NCBI GenBank assembly: GCA_937874515.1
Contig: CALNBV010000275.1
Span: forward strand, 1 to 24,830
Length of the DNA stretch: 24,830 nucleotides
Source: an uncultured Paenibacillaceae bacterium
GTDB taxonomy: Bacteria; Bacillota; Bacilli; Aneurinibacillales; Aneurinibacillaceae
Reading direction: 5' to 3'
Shown in pieces: positions 14,226-22,154 of this stretch (its first letter is position 1; each line of letters opens with the position of its first letter). The position numbers and the translations under genes were made by a program. The notes under the pieces are model-generated. The model was not told the DNA's origin, searched no databases, and saw only the letters and a list, made by a program, of their open reading frames with translations.

Positions 14226-15213
14226 AAAAAAGACAGCAACTTTTTGTTTTCAACTTTCTTATTTATTGGATAGTGGCTTGCCCCTTTTGGAAAGTATCAA
14301 TCTTTTACTTTCAGAATGTGCAGGCAAAGAAAAAAAACGCTGGGTTCAAGTGAAAAAAAGATTAGAAGGGGGCACTTCTTTTTCCAATGCCCTGGAAAGT
14401 GAGAAGGCTGATGCTTATTTAGTCACTCTCATCCAGGCAGGAGAGTATAACGGGCAGTACGCTCAATGCCTTTCTTTTGCAGCAACTTATTATGAAAACC
14501 GAATTCAGTGGAAACAAAAAGTTTTTCAATTAGTATCTTATCCCCTTTTTTTATTGCTGGTGTCCCTTGTTGCGTTAATTTTTTTAATGAAATTATTGCT
14601 CCCCCAGATTCTTGATATGTATACGACCATGGATTTGCCTGTCCCTTCGTACACTCAATGGTTTGTGCAATTTGACCCCTTATGGCTTGGTGTTCCATTT
14701 TTGCTTGTACCTCTATGCATTTATTTGTTGAAAGATCGTCTCTATTACATCGAACCTGTGTTATTAAAACTTCCCTTCATTTCTCGCTTTGTTCGTCTTC
14801 ATTATAGCTACCATTTTTCTCAGCAATGGGGAATGTTATTGGATTCAGGTGTAAGTATTCTTCAGATTTGTCTTCTGTTTATCCGTTCCTCACCCTGGCC
14901 TCCATTTCAAGAACGAGCCATCTTTCTTCATGATGGCTTGCAACAGGGGAATCCCTTAAGTGTGTTGCTAGAGAAATCTAATTGTTTTACTGCGGAAATG
15001 ATTCGTTTTGTTCGATTGGGGGAAGAAGGCGGCCAGCTGGGAAAGTGTTTATTATCAGCAAGTCAATTGGCCGATATGGAATTGAAGAAAAGGATGGAAA
15101 TCATTCTTCGCTGGTTAGAACCAGGATTATTATTGCTAATTGGTGGAATGGTTTTTTTTGCAATTATTCTCTTTTTTCTCCCCATGTTGAATTTGTTAGA
15201 TTCAATTAATTAA
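14212..15213 (+). CDS. comGB: ComGB, pseudopilus inner-membrane platform protein
   Basis: A 333-residue GspF-type membrane protein that anchors pseudopilus assembly. Two T2SSF repeats are visible: the first about residues 8-120, with CFQLSYLLDSGLPLLESINLL; the second about 205-325, with HYSYHFSQQWGMLLDSGVSILQICLL. Hydrophobic spans lie near 110-130, 155-177 and 300-325. The start at 14212 (MRWSEKK) is chosen by analogy with other ComGB proteins, which begin just before the FCFQL-type helix; in-frame TTG 14182 and ATG 14191 would extend it into comGA. It overlaps comGA by 14 bases, so translation is probably coupled. No strong Shine-Dalgarno is seen. Confidence 0.92.
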   Translation: MRWSEKKTATFCFQLSYLLDSGLPLLESINLLLSECAGKEKKRWVQVKKRLEGGTSFSNALESEKADAYLVTLIQAGEYNGQYAQCLSFAATYYENRIQWKQKVFQLVSYPLFLLLVSLVALIFLMKLLLPQILDMYTTMDLPVPSYTQWFVQFDPLWLGVPFLLVPLCIYLLKDRLYYIEPVLLKLPFISRFVRLHYSYHFSQQWGMLLDSGVSILQICLLFIRSSPWPPFQERAIFLHDGLQQGNPLSVLLEKSNCFTAEMIRFVRLGEEGGQLGKCLLSASQLADMELKKRMEIILRWLEPGLLLLIGGMVFFAIILFFLPMLNLLDSIN

Positions 15214-15232
15214 GTTGAGAGGAAGAATTGCT

Positions 15233-15571
15233 ATGAAAAATGAGAAAGGATTTACCCTTATTGAAATGTTAATTGTACTGGGGATTATGGGGATTCTCAT
15301 TACTCTGACCTTGCCCCTTTATAATAATACGGTGAAAAAAGCACAGACAGAAGGATGTGAAGCGAATAAGCATACTATTCGAGCACAGATGGAGATTTAT
15401 TACCTGGAAAATGACAATAATTATCCAACAACAGTAACCACTTTGCATACAGAGAAATATTTGAAATCTGATCCCAAATGTCCTGGTGGCGGTACCTATA
15501 CATTAGAAACAACAGTAGATGGAGCACCAGAAGTCAAATGTTCTGAACATGATCCTGCTCCATCACCATAA
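15233..15571 (+). CDS. comGC: ComGC, major competence pseudopilin
   Basis: A 112-residue prepilin forming the main fibre of the competence pseudopilus. It has a short basic leader MKNEKG, the prepilin-peptidase site G|FTLIEML with the conserved Glu at +5, and an aliphatic helix (MLIVLGIMGILITLTLPLY) that packs the fibre core. Cys at 42, 83 and 103 are available for the intramolecular disulfide known in ComGC. The C-terminal part (KSDPKCPGGGTYTLE) resembles the type IV/II pseudopilin globular end. The start at 15233 has AGAGGAAG 7 bases upstream; an in-frame TTG at 15215 would add six residues before the leader and lacks a ribosome binding site. Confidence 0.95.
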   Translation: MKNEKGFTLIEMLIVLGIMGILITLTLPLYNNTVKKAQTEGCEANKHTIRAQMEIYYLENDNNYPTTVTTLHTEKYLKSDPKCPGGGTYTLETTVDGAPEVKCSEHDPAPSP

Positions 15572-16004
15572 ACAGGAACGTGGGTTTACTTTAACAGAAC
15601 TAATTATTGTTCTTTTTTTGATTTCTTTGCTGGGTTTTATTCTATACCCTGGGTTTCAGGGAGTATTGCATAGGGAACAGGGGAAACAATTTGTAGGGAA
15701 ATTTTCTTTGGATATGCATGAAGCTTCCATGGAGGCTGTGGCAAGAAGATGCAGGGTAGATGTGAAGCTTGATAAAGAAAAAGGATGGTATGGAGTTTAT
15801 CCCTGGCTAAAAAGTTCTCTGGCCACAGGCCAAATTCCTGGAGGGCTAATCCTGGACCATAATTTTTCAAGTGGAGGTTTTTATTTTAATACCTTAGGCC
15901 ATATTAGTCGGGCGGGAAGTATTTATCTCTTTTATCCCAATGGCAAAATGAAAAGAATCATTCTCTATATGGATGGGGGAGTGCTGGTGATTCAAGATGG
16001 GTAA
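15549..16004 (+). CDS. comGD: ComGD, minor pseudopilin
   Basis: About 151 residues. The leader MILLHHHKQERG is followed by the prepilin site G|FTLTELIIV with Glu at +5, and a membrane helix IIVLFLISLLGFILYPG. The rest is a beta-rich globular domain with Gly-rich turns (GGFYFNTLGHISRAGSIYL). The start is uncertain: the ATG at 15549 overlaps the end of comGC by 23 bases and gives a normal leader, while the in-frame ATG at 15519 would add ten residues; neither has a clear Shine-Dalgarno, so coupling to comGC is likely. It overlaps comGE by 8 bases. Confidence 0.88.
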   Translation: MILLHHHKQERGFTLTELIIVLFLISLLGFILYPGFQGVLHREQGKQFVGKFSLDMHEASMEAVARRCRVDVKLDKEKGWYGVYPWLKSSLATGQIPGGLILDHNFSSGGFYFNTLGHISRAGSIYLFYPNGKMKRIILYMDGGVLVIQDG

Positions 16005-16368
16005 TGAAGAAGGATTCATTATGTGGGAAACCATTTATTCCATCATGATCTTATCACTCGTTCTTATTATAACTCCCCTTTTTTTAGAAGTAGTGGAAGG
16101 AGGGAATAAGAAACGAGGCATGGACCACTCTGTTCATCAACTTGCCCAATCCTTACTTGAGGGATGGAAAAATGGCGACGCACTAATTTCTGGAGAGAAA
16201 AGGGGAGCTGATGGCAGGGAATTTTATGTAGATGTATCCTTGATGAAGGAATCAATCTGTGTAGAGAGATGCCAATTGACCATACACTGGCAAGGGATTA
16301 ATCATCGTGAGGAAATCCGTACAATTACTGGATACCGATATGTGAATACGGAAATTTCCAATGAATGA
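15997..16368 (+). CDS. comGE: ComGE-like minor pseudopilin
   Basis: A 123-residue protein with a prepilin-type N-terminus: leader MGNEEG, then FIMWETIYSIMILSLVLIITPLF, with Glu at +5 after the Gly, as in pseudopilins. The soluble part is short and has Cys in ICVERC (a possible CxxxC disulfide or chance pair). Identification as ComGE rests mainly on operon position (fifth gene), size and the leader, since ComGE proteins diverge strongly. The ATG overlaps the comGD stop by 8 bases, and the gene overlaps comGF by 8 bases. Confidence 0.82.
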   Translation: MGNEEGFIMWETIYSIMILSLVLIITPLFLEVVEGGNKKRGMDHSVHQLAQSLLEGWKNGDALISGEKRGADGREFYVDVSLMKESICVERCQLTIHWQGINHREEIRTITGYRYVNTEISNE

Positions 16369-16798
16369 AAAAGGATTTACTTTATTGGAAGTGTTAATAT
16401 CCATGATGGTTCTGGTGATTCTGCTATTTACAATCTTATCCCTGTTTCTTCTTTATAAGAAGGAAGAAAATAGAGTCTTTATTTCATCCCAACTAGACAG
16501 CCAATCCAGAGCTTTTATTTGTTCGATCGAACGTGAAATCTATAATGGAAGCAATTTTACTGTAACCAATGGAAAATTAGCATTTAATGATGCTGTGGGA
16601 AATCAAATCTCCTATGAAAAGTGGGGAGATGGGATTCGCAGACAAGTAAATCGAAGTGGACATATTTGGTTAGTAAAAGATGTGGATTCTGTACTTTTTA
16701 CAATCTTCGGTAAGGCTTGCAAAGTTCAATACATCTTAAAGAAAGAGGGGATTACGGTAAAAGGAGAGGTAATTCTCACATCAAGAGTGGAGAGGTAG
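16361..16798 (+). CDS. comGF: ComGF, minor pseudopilin
   Basis: A 145-residue protein with a class III-type leader MNEKG, cleavage before FTLLEVLISMMVLVILLF, Glu at +5, and a membrane helix to about residue 28. The globular part carries SQLDSQSRAFICSIEREIYNGS, the ComGF-type region where an internal Glu-rich helix precedes beta strands ending VQYILKKEGITVKGEVI. The sixth position in the operon fits ComGF. It overlaps comGE by 8 bases and ends 15 bp before comGG, so it is co-transcribed. Confidence 0.9.
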   Translation: MNEKGFTLLEVLISMMVLVILLFTILSLFLLYKKEENRVFISSQLDSQSRAFICSIEREIYNGSNFTVTNGKLAFNDAVGNQISYEKWGDGIRRQVNRSGHIWLVKDVDSVLFTIFGKACKVQYILKKEGITVKGEVILTSRVER

Positions 16799-16813
16799 AA
16801 AGGTGGAGTAGGG

Positions 16814-17209
16814 ATGATGATGAATCCATTTAATAATGAAAAGGGATTTTCATTGCCTACTATACTTATTCTTACCTCTCTAATTTTTTCAATGATTCTC
16901 TTTGGACTCTATATACATCATAAATCCAATCGTGTGGCAAAACTTGACTTTGATCATCTGGTTCTTAATTACATAGTAGAAGGGGGACTGTACCAGGCAT
17001 TGGAGAAAATACGTGCAGGGAATCCTCCTGAATTGGAACAGACAATTTCCGTGGAGGGGACGCCTATAAAAATAACCCTTCGCGCAAATGGAGAAGAAAC
17101 CATGGAGTTGTTCGGTTATGGTGAGATGCCACCCAACTATGCCAGCGGAATTGCTATTGTGGTGAATAAGAACACGTGGAAAATAGTAGAGTGGCGGGAT
17201 GGGGGATGA
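16814..17209 (+). CDS. comGG: ComGG-like minor pseudopilin
   Basis: A 131-residue protein with the leader MMMNPFNNEKG and a helix FSLPTILILTSLIFSMILFGLYIHH. It lacks the usual Glu at +5: the position after the Gly reads FSLPT, as in ComGG and other atypical minor pseudopilins. A short globular domain rich in beta strands follows and ends KIVEWRDGG. AGGTGGAG precedes three consecutive ATG codons (16814, 16817, 16820), so the exact start is ambiguous by two residues. It is the last gene of the comG operon; no clear terminator is seen downstream. Confidence 0.85.
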   Translation: MMMNPFNNEKGFSLPTILILTSLIFSMILFGLYIHHKSNRVAKLDFDHLVLNYIVEGGLYQALEKIRAGNPPELEQTISVEGTPIKITLRANGEETMELFGYGEMPPNYASGIAIVVNKNTWKIVEWRDGG

Positions 17210-17346
17210 AGAAAGTTTTTTTTGCGTATAAGAAAACATTTCAGGGATAAAATGAATGGGAATATTGAAAATTTTGCGTTATAATCGTTATTGTAAAAAT
17301 TCTAGGTGGTAGATAAACAAACATAAATGGAAAGGGAGATACATCA

Positions 17347-18279
17347 ATGGAAAAGATTCTTGTTTTCGGGCATAAAAATCCAGACACAGATTCTATTTGT
17401 TCCACACTTGCTTATTCTGAACTTAAAACTAGATTAGGGTTTAATGTTGAGCCTGTCCGTTTAGGAGAGCTTAATGGAGAATCCAAATTTGCCTTAAATC
17501 ATTTTCAATTAGAAGCTCCTCGTCTTGTAGAAACTGTAGCCAATGAAACAAAACAAGTAATTTTAGTTGACCATAATGAACGCCAACAAAGTGCTACTGA
17601 CATTGATCAGGTGCAAATTTTAGAAGTAATTGACCACCATCGGATTGCTAACTTTGAAACAAGCGGTCCTTTATATTACCGTGGGGAACCTGTAGGTTGT
17701 ACTTCTACCATTATTAATAAAATGTATAAAGAAAATGGTGTTGAAATTCCACAACCGATCGCTGGGTTAATGTTATCTGCGATTATTTCTGATTCCCTTC
17801 TTTTCAAATCTCCAACTTGTACAGATGTGGATGTGGCTGCAGCTCGTGAATTAGGGGAAATTGCGGGGGTAGACATTGAAAGCTACGGGCTAGAAATGTT
17901 AAAAGCCGGTGCAGACTTAAGCGATAAAACCATTGAACAACTTATTAACCTGGATAGCAAAGAATTCTCAATGGGCAATGCCAAAGTTCAGATCTCTCAG
18001 GTTAATGCTGTAGATGTAAACGATGTTCTCCTTCGTCAGCCTGAATTAGAAGCTGCCATTGAAAAAATCATCGACGAAAAAGGATTAGCATTATTCTTCT
18101 TCGTTGTAACTGATATTTTAAATAGCGATTCTGTAGGATTGGCTCTTGGAAAATCCACAAATGCAGTAGAAAAAGCATACAACGTTCAATTAGTTGACCA
18201 TAAAGCTTTATTAGAAGGCGTTGTATCCCGGAAGAAACAAATTGTTCCTGTATTAACAGATGTATTTAATCAAATGTAA
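17347..18279 (+). CDS. ppaC: Manganese-dependent inorganic pyrophosphatase (family II)
   Basis: PpaC hydrolyses pyrophosphate to phosphate in the cytosol, driving biosynthetic reactions. The 310-residue length is that of the family without CBS inserts. DHH-phosphoesterase motifs are present: GHKNPDTDS (8-16, His9, Asp13 and Asp15 as Mn ligands), VDHNE (74-78), the DHH motif in EVIDHHRIAN (93-102), IISDSLLFKSPT (about 147-158) and the C-terminal substrate-binding VSRKKQIVP. GGAAAGGGAGAT lies 6 bases before the ATG. A TATAAT (17280-17285) lies 61 bp upstream without a good -35 partner. A perfect terminator follows. It has its own transcription unit between comG and the accessory stretch. Confidence 0.96.
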   Translation: MEKILVFGHKNPDTDSICSTLAYSELKTRLGFNVEPVRLGELNGESKFALNHFQLEAPRLVETVANETKQVILVDHNERQQSATDIDQVQILEVIDHHRIANFETSGPLYYRGEPVGCTSTIINKMYKENGVEIPQPIAGLMLSAIISDSLLFKSPTCTDVDVAAARELGEIAGVDIESYGLEMLKAGADLSDKTIEQLINLDSKEFSMGNAKVQISQVNAVDVNDVLLRQPELEAAIEKIIDEKGLALFFFVVTDILNSDSVGLALGKSTNAVEKAYNVQLVDHKALLEGVVSRKKQIVPVLTDVFNQM

Positions 18280-18295
18280 TTCATTTAAAGAATAG

Positions 18296-18335
18296 AAAAA
18301 CGCCGTTCCTTTTATTAGGAACGGCGTTTTTCTTT
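18296..18335 (+). terminator. Strong terminator after ppaC
   Basis: Perfect 15-bp stem AAAAACGCCGTTCCT (18296-18310) with AGGAACGGCGTTTTT (18317-18331), loop TTTATT, T-rich end. It abuts the inverted-repeat element that begins at 18337. Confidence 0.95.
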
Positions 18336-18336
18336 A

Positions 18337-18770
18337 ACACCATGAGGGACTCAACCATTCGCCATCGTTAGCATCAGTTATTTCTTATTAAAGTGATAAC
18401 TGGAACAAATAATGGTACCTGGGCGAAAAAACAACTACTGGCACAACTGGTATTGAGAGATACAACTCGTGTTACTAGAGATCTTAATGATTCTTGGTTA
18501 AAGAGTATATCGACTGATGACCGATGTGCAGTTCCGCAACATTGAAGGGCTTTCTTAAAACCTTCAATATATGCTTTTTCTTGATTAGTTACCAACTGCG
18601 AATAGGTTTTACGACTTCTTTGACTCTTTAAACTCTCCTTCTGATTTACTTCCTTGCATCTTGCAATTTTTAGTTTCAATCAGCCACCGAAATAAAAACG
18701 GTTTTGTTAAGGAAAGCCCCTGGTCTGTTCATTGAGTGGAACTGACCGATGGTTGAGCCTCTCATGGTGT
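18337..18770. mobile_element. 434-bp inverted-repeat element (MITE-like) or structured RNA gene
   Basis: The two ends, 18337-18358 and 18749-18770, are inverted repeats of 22 bp with 20 matches (outer part ACACCATGAG). Each is flanked on the outside by TA (18335-18336 and 18771-18772), which would fit insertion at a TA dinucleotide as in IS630/mariner-type elements. Inside are further hairpins: CAGTTAT/ATAACTG (18375-18381 with 18396-18402) and ATTGAAGG/CCTTCAAT (18541-18548 with 18561-18568). No transposase is recognisable. A 101-codon minus-strand frame (18374-18679) lacks a ribosome binding site and does not look like a protein. A non-autonomous element is my first choice; a large RNA closed by a long terminal helix is the alternative. 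Confidence 0.45.
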
Positions 18771-18961
18771 TACTTCCTTTCTTGGTTATAGTATACCACC
18801 ATTGTCCAAAGAAAATGGTGTCTAAAGGTTGAAAGGATTGTGACAAAACTATTACAGGAAAAGTTCACCAATTGTTTATATTTAGAAAAGGAGTCATAGG
18901 GAACGTTTATCGAATTTTTAAGGTGTACAGTATAGTTCACCTTAAAAAAGGAGATGGTTGT
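18771..18961 (+). promoter_or_regulatory. Leader of the phospholipase/CARDB operon with 11-bp inverted repeat
   Basis: TTTTTAAGGTG (18915-18925) and CACCTTAAAAA (18938-18948) form a perfect inverted repeat with a 12-base loop. The right arm runs directly into the Shine-Dalgarno AAAAGGAGA. As RNA the hairpin would sit next to the ribosome binding site; as DNA it could be an operator. A second, weaker hairpin CACCATT/AATGGTG lies at 18797-18820. The octamer AGTTCACC occurs twice (about 18862 and 18934). No convincing sigma-A promoter is seen. Confidence 0.4.
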
Positions 18962-20905
18962 ATGTCAGGTCCAGGGATACACCACATTATTGCGAAGGAT
19001 TTTTTAGAAAAGCAATTGAAAGCCAGGTTTACAGATCCCGCAAGTGTAGCCTTTTGGGATGAAATGGAGAAAGGTAAATTTGCGCCTGCTTATTATTTAG
19101 GGGCACAGGGTCCTGATTTTTTGTTTTTTAATGTAAACGATTGGCCATTAGGAGGAGTAATCAAACCACTGGCTCAGATTTATTATGAAGTAGAAGAGTT
19201 CATACAGGAATTCATAGAAAAACTTAAAAAGATGATTCCTGAAGAAGTATGGGCTTTGATTGCAACCTTAGAATCTCTGGCTGCTGACGCAGTAGAACGA
19301 TCTGTACTTCTCTCTGAAATTAGCGCTATATTAACAGATGTGCAAAATAATATAGATGTTTTGAAAAAACTAGTTGAGACAAAGATTGAAGATTACATTG
19401 TTAATGCAACGGACTATTTTGAATTCCTCAGCCATCCTCAGCAAGATGGCCAGAAGTTTTCTGAGTGGTGGTGGTTTGATACACTCCACATCAGGCGTTC
19501 TGGCAAATTCCTCAAAGAGTTATTTATGAATTCTACCGATAATTCTATGGAAAGAGCCTATGCTTTAGGCTATCTTACCCATTACACAACAGATGTGGTG
19601 GGCCACCCTTATGTAAATGCAATTTCTGGGGGCCCTTATCGTACCCATGGACATCGTCATAAAGTGGTAGAAAATCATCATGACGTATGGGCCTACAACC
19701 AGTTTAAGGGTGGGGAATTCATCAAGAGTAAATTAGGTGAACAGTATCTTTATAATGGAAAATCAGAAATGCCTGATTCTTTAAAAGAATTTATTTTAAA
19801 ATGCATCATGAATACCTACTATGATAAAAATGGCCCTCTATATGGAAAAGACATAAAGATTGATGACATTGATGTTTCTTATAAAACCTGGATTCGTTGG
19901 TTTATGCACGCAACAGATAGCTTGGATCTTCCTGCACCAAAAGCCTATTCTCTAACAGCGGAAATTAAAGAAGCCTGGGATAAGTTTACGGATAATGTAG
20001 GAGACATTGGGAACTGGGTTGGCAACTCCCTTTCTGGACATGGAGGAATTCTTGGATTTTTTGAGGCCCTTGCCGCTTTAATTGCCGGACCTATTTTGCT
20101 TGCAGGTGCCCTGGTTGATTTTGTTGCTGGGTCTGTTGCCACATTAGGGGCTGCACCCATGCGCTACTTATTGTCCCTCTCTTATGAAGCCCTTTATAAT
20201 GCCTTTATGAATTTCCGCCATGGTTTGACTTTAAGTGGTTTTGCTTTTCCGACAGTAGACGGTTTAAACCATTATATGGCCAAGCATATGATGAACACAG
20301 GAAGTAATGATTTATTCAATCATAATGCCAATTCATTGCCCAATGGGAAGGCTTATCCAGCTTTAAAAACCAATATCTCTGGCATGAAAAAGGAACAACA
20401 TCTGGTGTATCCCTTTCCTTTTCCAGTAAATTTGGAAATCGATGAAATAGCAGGATTTCCACCCTCTTATTTTAATAAAACACCAGAGTGGTATATGAAT
20501 CATCCAAGAAATCGTTTTAGCAGAGGCAATTATGACTATTTCAAAAATTTCAATGAAAGTAGTGGCCTCAATCCAACACCGGACGAAATTAATAATAACT
20601 TTAAAACTTTTGCTAGTATGGTGAGTGAAAATGGTTTAGGCAATGCTGTTGATTTTAGTTCTGAACTGTATAAAGAGTTTATCGAATTGGGGGAAAAAGC
20701 AGAGTATCCAGACTTTGTCCTTGATTCTGACAGAGGCTTTGCTTTTAAATCCTGGCGAAAAGTAATAGATCCATCATTAATGAATGCACCTCTAAATGAC
20801 CCTGCTAAAACCAACGTTCCTATAAAGGATAAACCTGGAAAGCCTGAGGATATGGTTCCTAATACCTTAACGGATATTATGGATTCAACTGGAGGTGTGT
20901 TGTAA
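18962..20905 (+). CDS. Zinc-dependent phospholipase C-like protein, 647 aa
   Basis: The N-terminal 250 residues resemble the zinc-dependent phospholipase C/S1-P1 nuclease fold: GIHHIIAKDF (5-14, candidate His ligands), LGAQGPDFLFF (46-56, Asp52), YLTHYTTDVVGHPYVN (204-219, His207, Asp211, His215) and HRHKVVENHHDVW (231-243, with an HxxxE pair). All expected metal-ligand positions appear present. No signal peptide is seen, unlike secreted bacterial phospholipases. A hydrophobic stretch (about 361-395) may be a membrane anchor. The C-terminal 250 residues are not recognised. AAAAGGAGA precedes the ATG at 18962; the open frame upstream lacks a ribosome binding site. Its stop overlaps the next start by one base (TAATG), so the two proteins are made together. 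Substrate and role are unknown. Confidence 0.8.
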   Translation: MSGPGIHHIIAKDFLEKQLKARFTDPASVAFWDEMEKGKFAPAYYLGAQGPDFLFFNVNDWPLGGVIKPLAQIYYEVEEFIQEFIEKLKKMIPEEVWALIATLESLAADAVERSVLLSEISAILTDVQNNIDVLKKLVETKIEDYIVNATDYFEFLSHPQQDGQKFSEWWWFDTLHIRRSGKFLKELFMNSTDNSMERAYALGYLTHYTTDVVGHPYVNAISGGPYRTHGHRHKVVENHHDVWAYNQFKGGEFIKSKLGEQYLYNGKSEMPDSLKEFILKCIMNTYYDKNGPLYGKDIKIDDIDVSYKTWIRWFMHATDSLDLPAPKAYSLTAEIKEAWDKFTDNVGDIGNWVGNSLSGHGGILGFFEALAALIAGPILLAGALVDFVAGSVATLGAAPMRYLLSLSYEALYNAFMNFRHGLTLSGFAFPTVDGLNHYMAKHMMNTGSNDLFNHNANSLPNGKAYPALKTNISGMKKEQHLVYPFPFPVNLEIDEIAGFPPSYFNKTPEWYMNHPRNRFSRGNYDYFKNFNESSGLNPTPDEINNNFKTFASMVSENGLGNAVDFSSELYKEFIELGEKAEYPDFVLDSDRGFAFKSWRKVIDPSLMNAPLNDPAKTNVPIKDKPGKPEDMVPNTLTDIMDSTGGVL

Positions 20906-22035
20906 TGTTTGATAAAGAGTACATCCAGAAGAAAAGAGAGTCAGCGAAGGAATCAGTAAGAATCTTCAATTCCGATGAAATAAACCGGGCCATGTTAAGA
21001 GAGGGTAGGCAGGGTGATGGACCTGGATATGAAGGGGGGACATTCCTTTATATTCGTGCTTATGATGGAGATAAGGGGATAAGGCCCATACCTTCAGGCA
21101 TAAACTTTTGGTTAAGCCCGGATATTGAGTTATATAAAGAAGGGGTTTTAGTTGATACTACCAATCCCCTAGTTTCCAATACCAATTATACTGTAAAAGT
21201 CACAATTACAAACGATGGGGATTTGGATTGCTATTCATGTACTGTGGATCTTTACCTTTGTGATGTATCCATAGGCTTCTCCGTGAATGCTTCCCAAAAC
21301 CTGGGGGTTTTGAACGCCAGGGTTTTGGCCCATTCCACTACAACTGTGGAATTCCCCTTTACCACGACATCAACTATGAGTGGTCATAAATGTATGTTTG
21401 CCAGGGTGTATAGTCTAATAACGAATGACTATCCAGCAGATTTCGTGAATTTCATTACTAATGAAGATCGCCACATTGGCCAACAAAACCTTAATATTGT
21501 AAAACAAGGGGAACCCTTTTATTTTCATGTGGATCGGCAATTCCGAATGGAAAAGCAGAAATTTGAAGTTGTGTTAAAACCTGATCCTACCTTGTTTAAA
21601 ACAAATGTAAATATACAGATGAAATATGTAGAAGCGGTAAGGGAATTTGACACCAGTAAATTTAATTTAATAAGGGAAATAAGGGAACAAATCAAACCGG
21701 AAATTATAACGAAACCCGGGATTAATATTAAACCAGGAATAAATTTAAAACCCGGGATTATTGATAAGTTAAATATTGGAAAAACAAGGTTGAATCAAGT
21801 ATCGAAATTTGAAAATCTAAAGCCCAGAGTGGAACCAACTAGTAAACTTGAGAAAATTTCATATTTAGATCAGGGGAAATGGCTGCATCAGTTTGATTCA
21901 GGAATCAATAAAATAAAAGTGGAAGTTCCCATGCTTGATTTAAAGGAAAATGAAGCTGTACCAATGAGTCTTACAGTGAAGGATCCAGAAACAGGTGAGA
22001 TTATTGGGGGAATTACAGTGCTTGTCGTAGGATGA
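20905..22035 (+). CDS. CARDB-like Ig-fold protein with KPGIN repeats, 376 aa
   Basis: No signal peptide is present; the start is MFDKEYIQKKRESAK. Residues about 70-175 look like a CARDB-type beta-sandwich: SPDIELYKEG, then NTNYTVKVTITNDGDLDC, then SVNASQNLGVLNARVLAHSTTTVEF. Four Cys lie at 109, 112, 119 and 163. Residues 264-286 hold a short tandem repeat (KPEII, KPGIN, KPGIN, KPGII), also visible in the DNA as two near-identical AAACCCGGGATTA copies. The C-terminal domain ends in a hydrophobic strand IIGGITVLVVG. Its ATG overlaps the phospholipase stop by one base. CARDB domains commonly bind partners or surfaces, so a scaffold for the phospholipase-like protein is a reasonable guess. The whole protein is not recognised. 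Confidence 0.75.
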   Translation: MFDKEYIQKKRESAKESVRIFNSDEINRAMLREGRQGDGPGYEGGTFLYIRAYDGDKGIRPIPSGINFWLSPDIELYKEGVLVDTTNPLVSNTNYTVKVTITNDGDLDCYSCTVDLYLCDVSIGFSVNASQNLGVLNARVLAHSTTTVEFPFTTTSTMSGHKCMFARVYSLITNDYPADFVNFITNEDRHIGQQNLNIVKQGEPFYFHVDRQFRMEKQKFEVVLKPDPTLFKTNVNIQMKYVEAVREFDTSKFNLIREIREQIKPEIITKPGINIKPGINLKPGIIDKLNIGKTRLNQVSKFENLKPRVEPTSKLEKISYLDQGKWLHQFDSGINKIKVEVPMLDLKENEAVPMSLTVKDPETGEIIGGITVLVVG

Positions 22036-22038
22036 TGG

Positions 22039-22064
22039 AAAGGGTGCCATAAGGCACCCTTTTT
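22039..22064 (+). terminator. Terminator after the CARDB gene
   Basis: Perfect 10-bp stem AAAGGGTGCC / GGCACCCTTT (22039-22048 with 22053-22062), tetraloop ATAA, then T-rich. It ends the two-gene phospholipase/CARDB unit. Confidence 0.92.
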
Positions 22065-22154
22065 CAACTGAATAGTTAGAATGAAGTGGGAACGTAGCGA
22101 AATAATATCAAATAACCGTTCGTTAAAGGTTTAAGTGTAACATCGTTAAGCGTC

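Noticed and set aside
18374..18679. Minus-strand 101-codon frame inside the inverted-repeat element
   Set aside because: TTG start without a ribosome binding site, odd composition with many Ser/Arg/Cys, no family resemblance, and overlap with the internal hairpins. It is better explained as chance within the element.
18337..18770. Known large RNAs (RNase P, tmRNA, OLE-type)
   Set aside because: RNase P core motifs such as GAGGAAAGTCC and the tmRNA ends are not present, and the gene context is not that of OLE. No known class could be assigned by eye.
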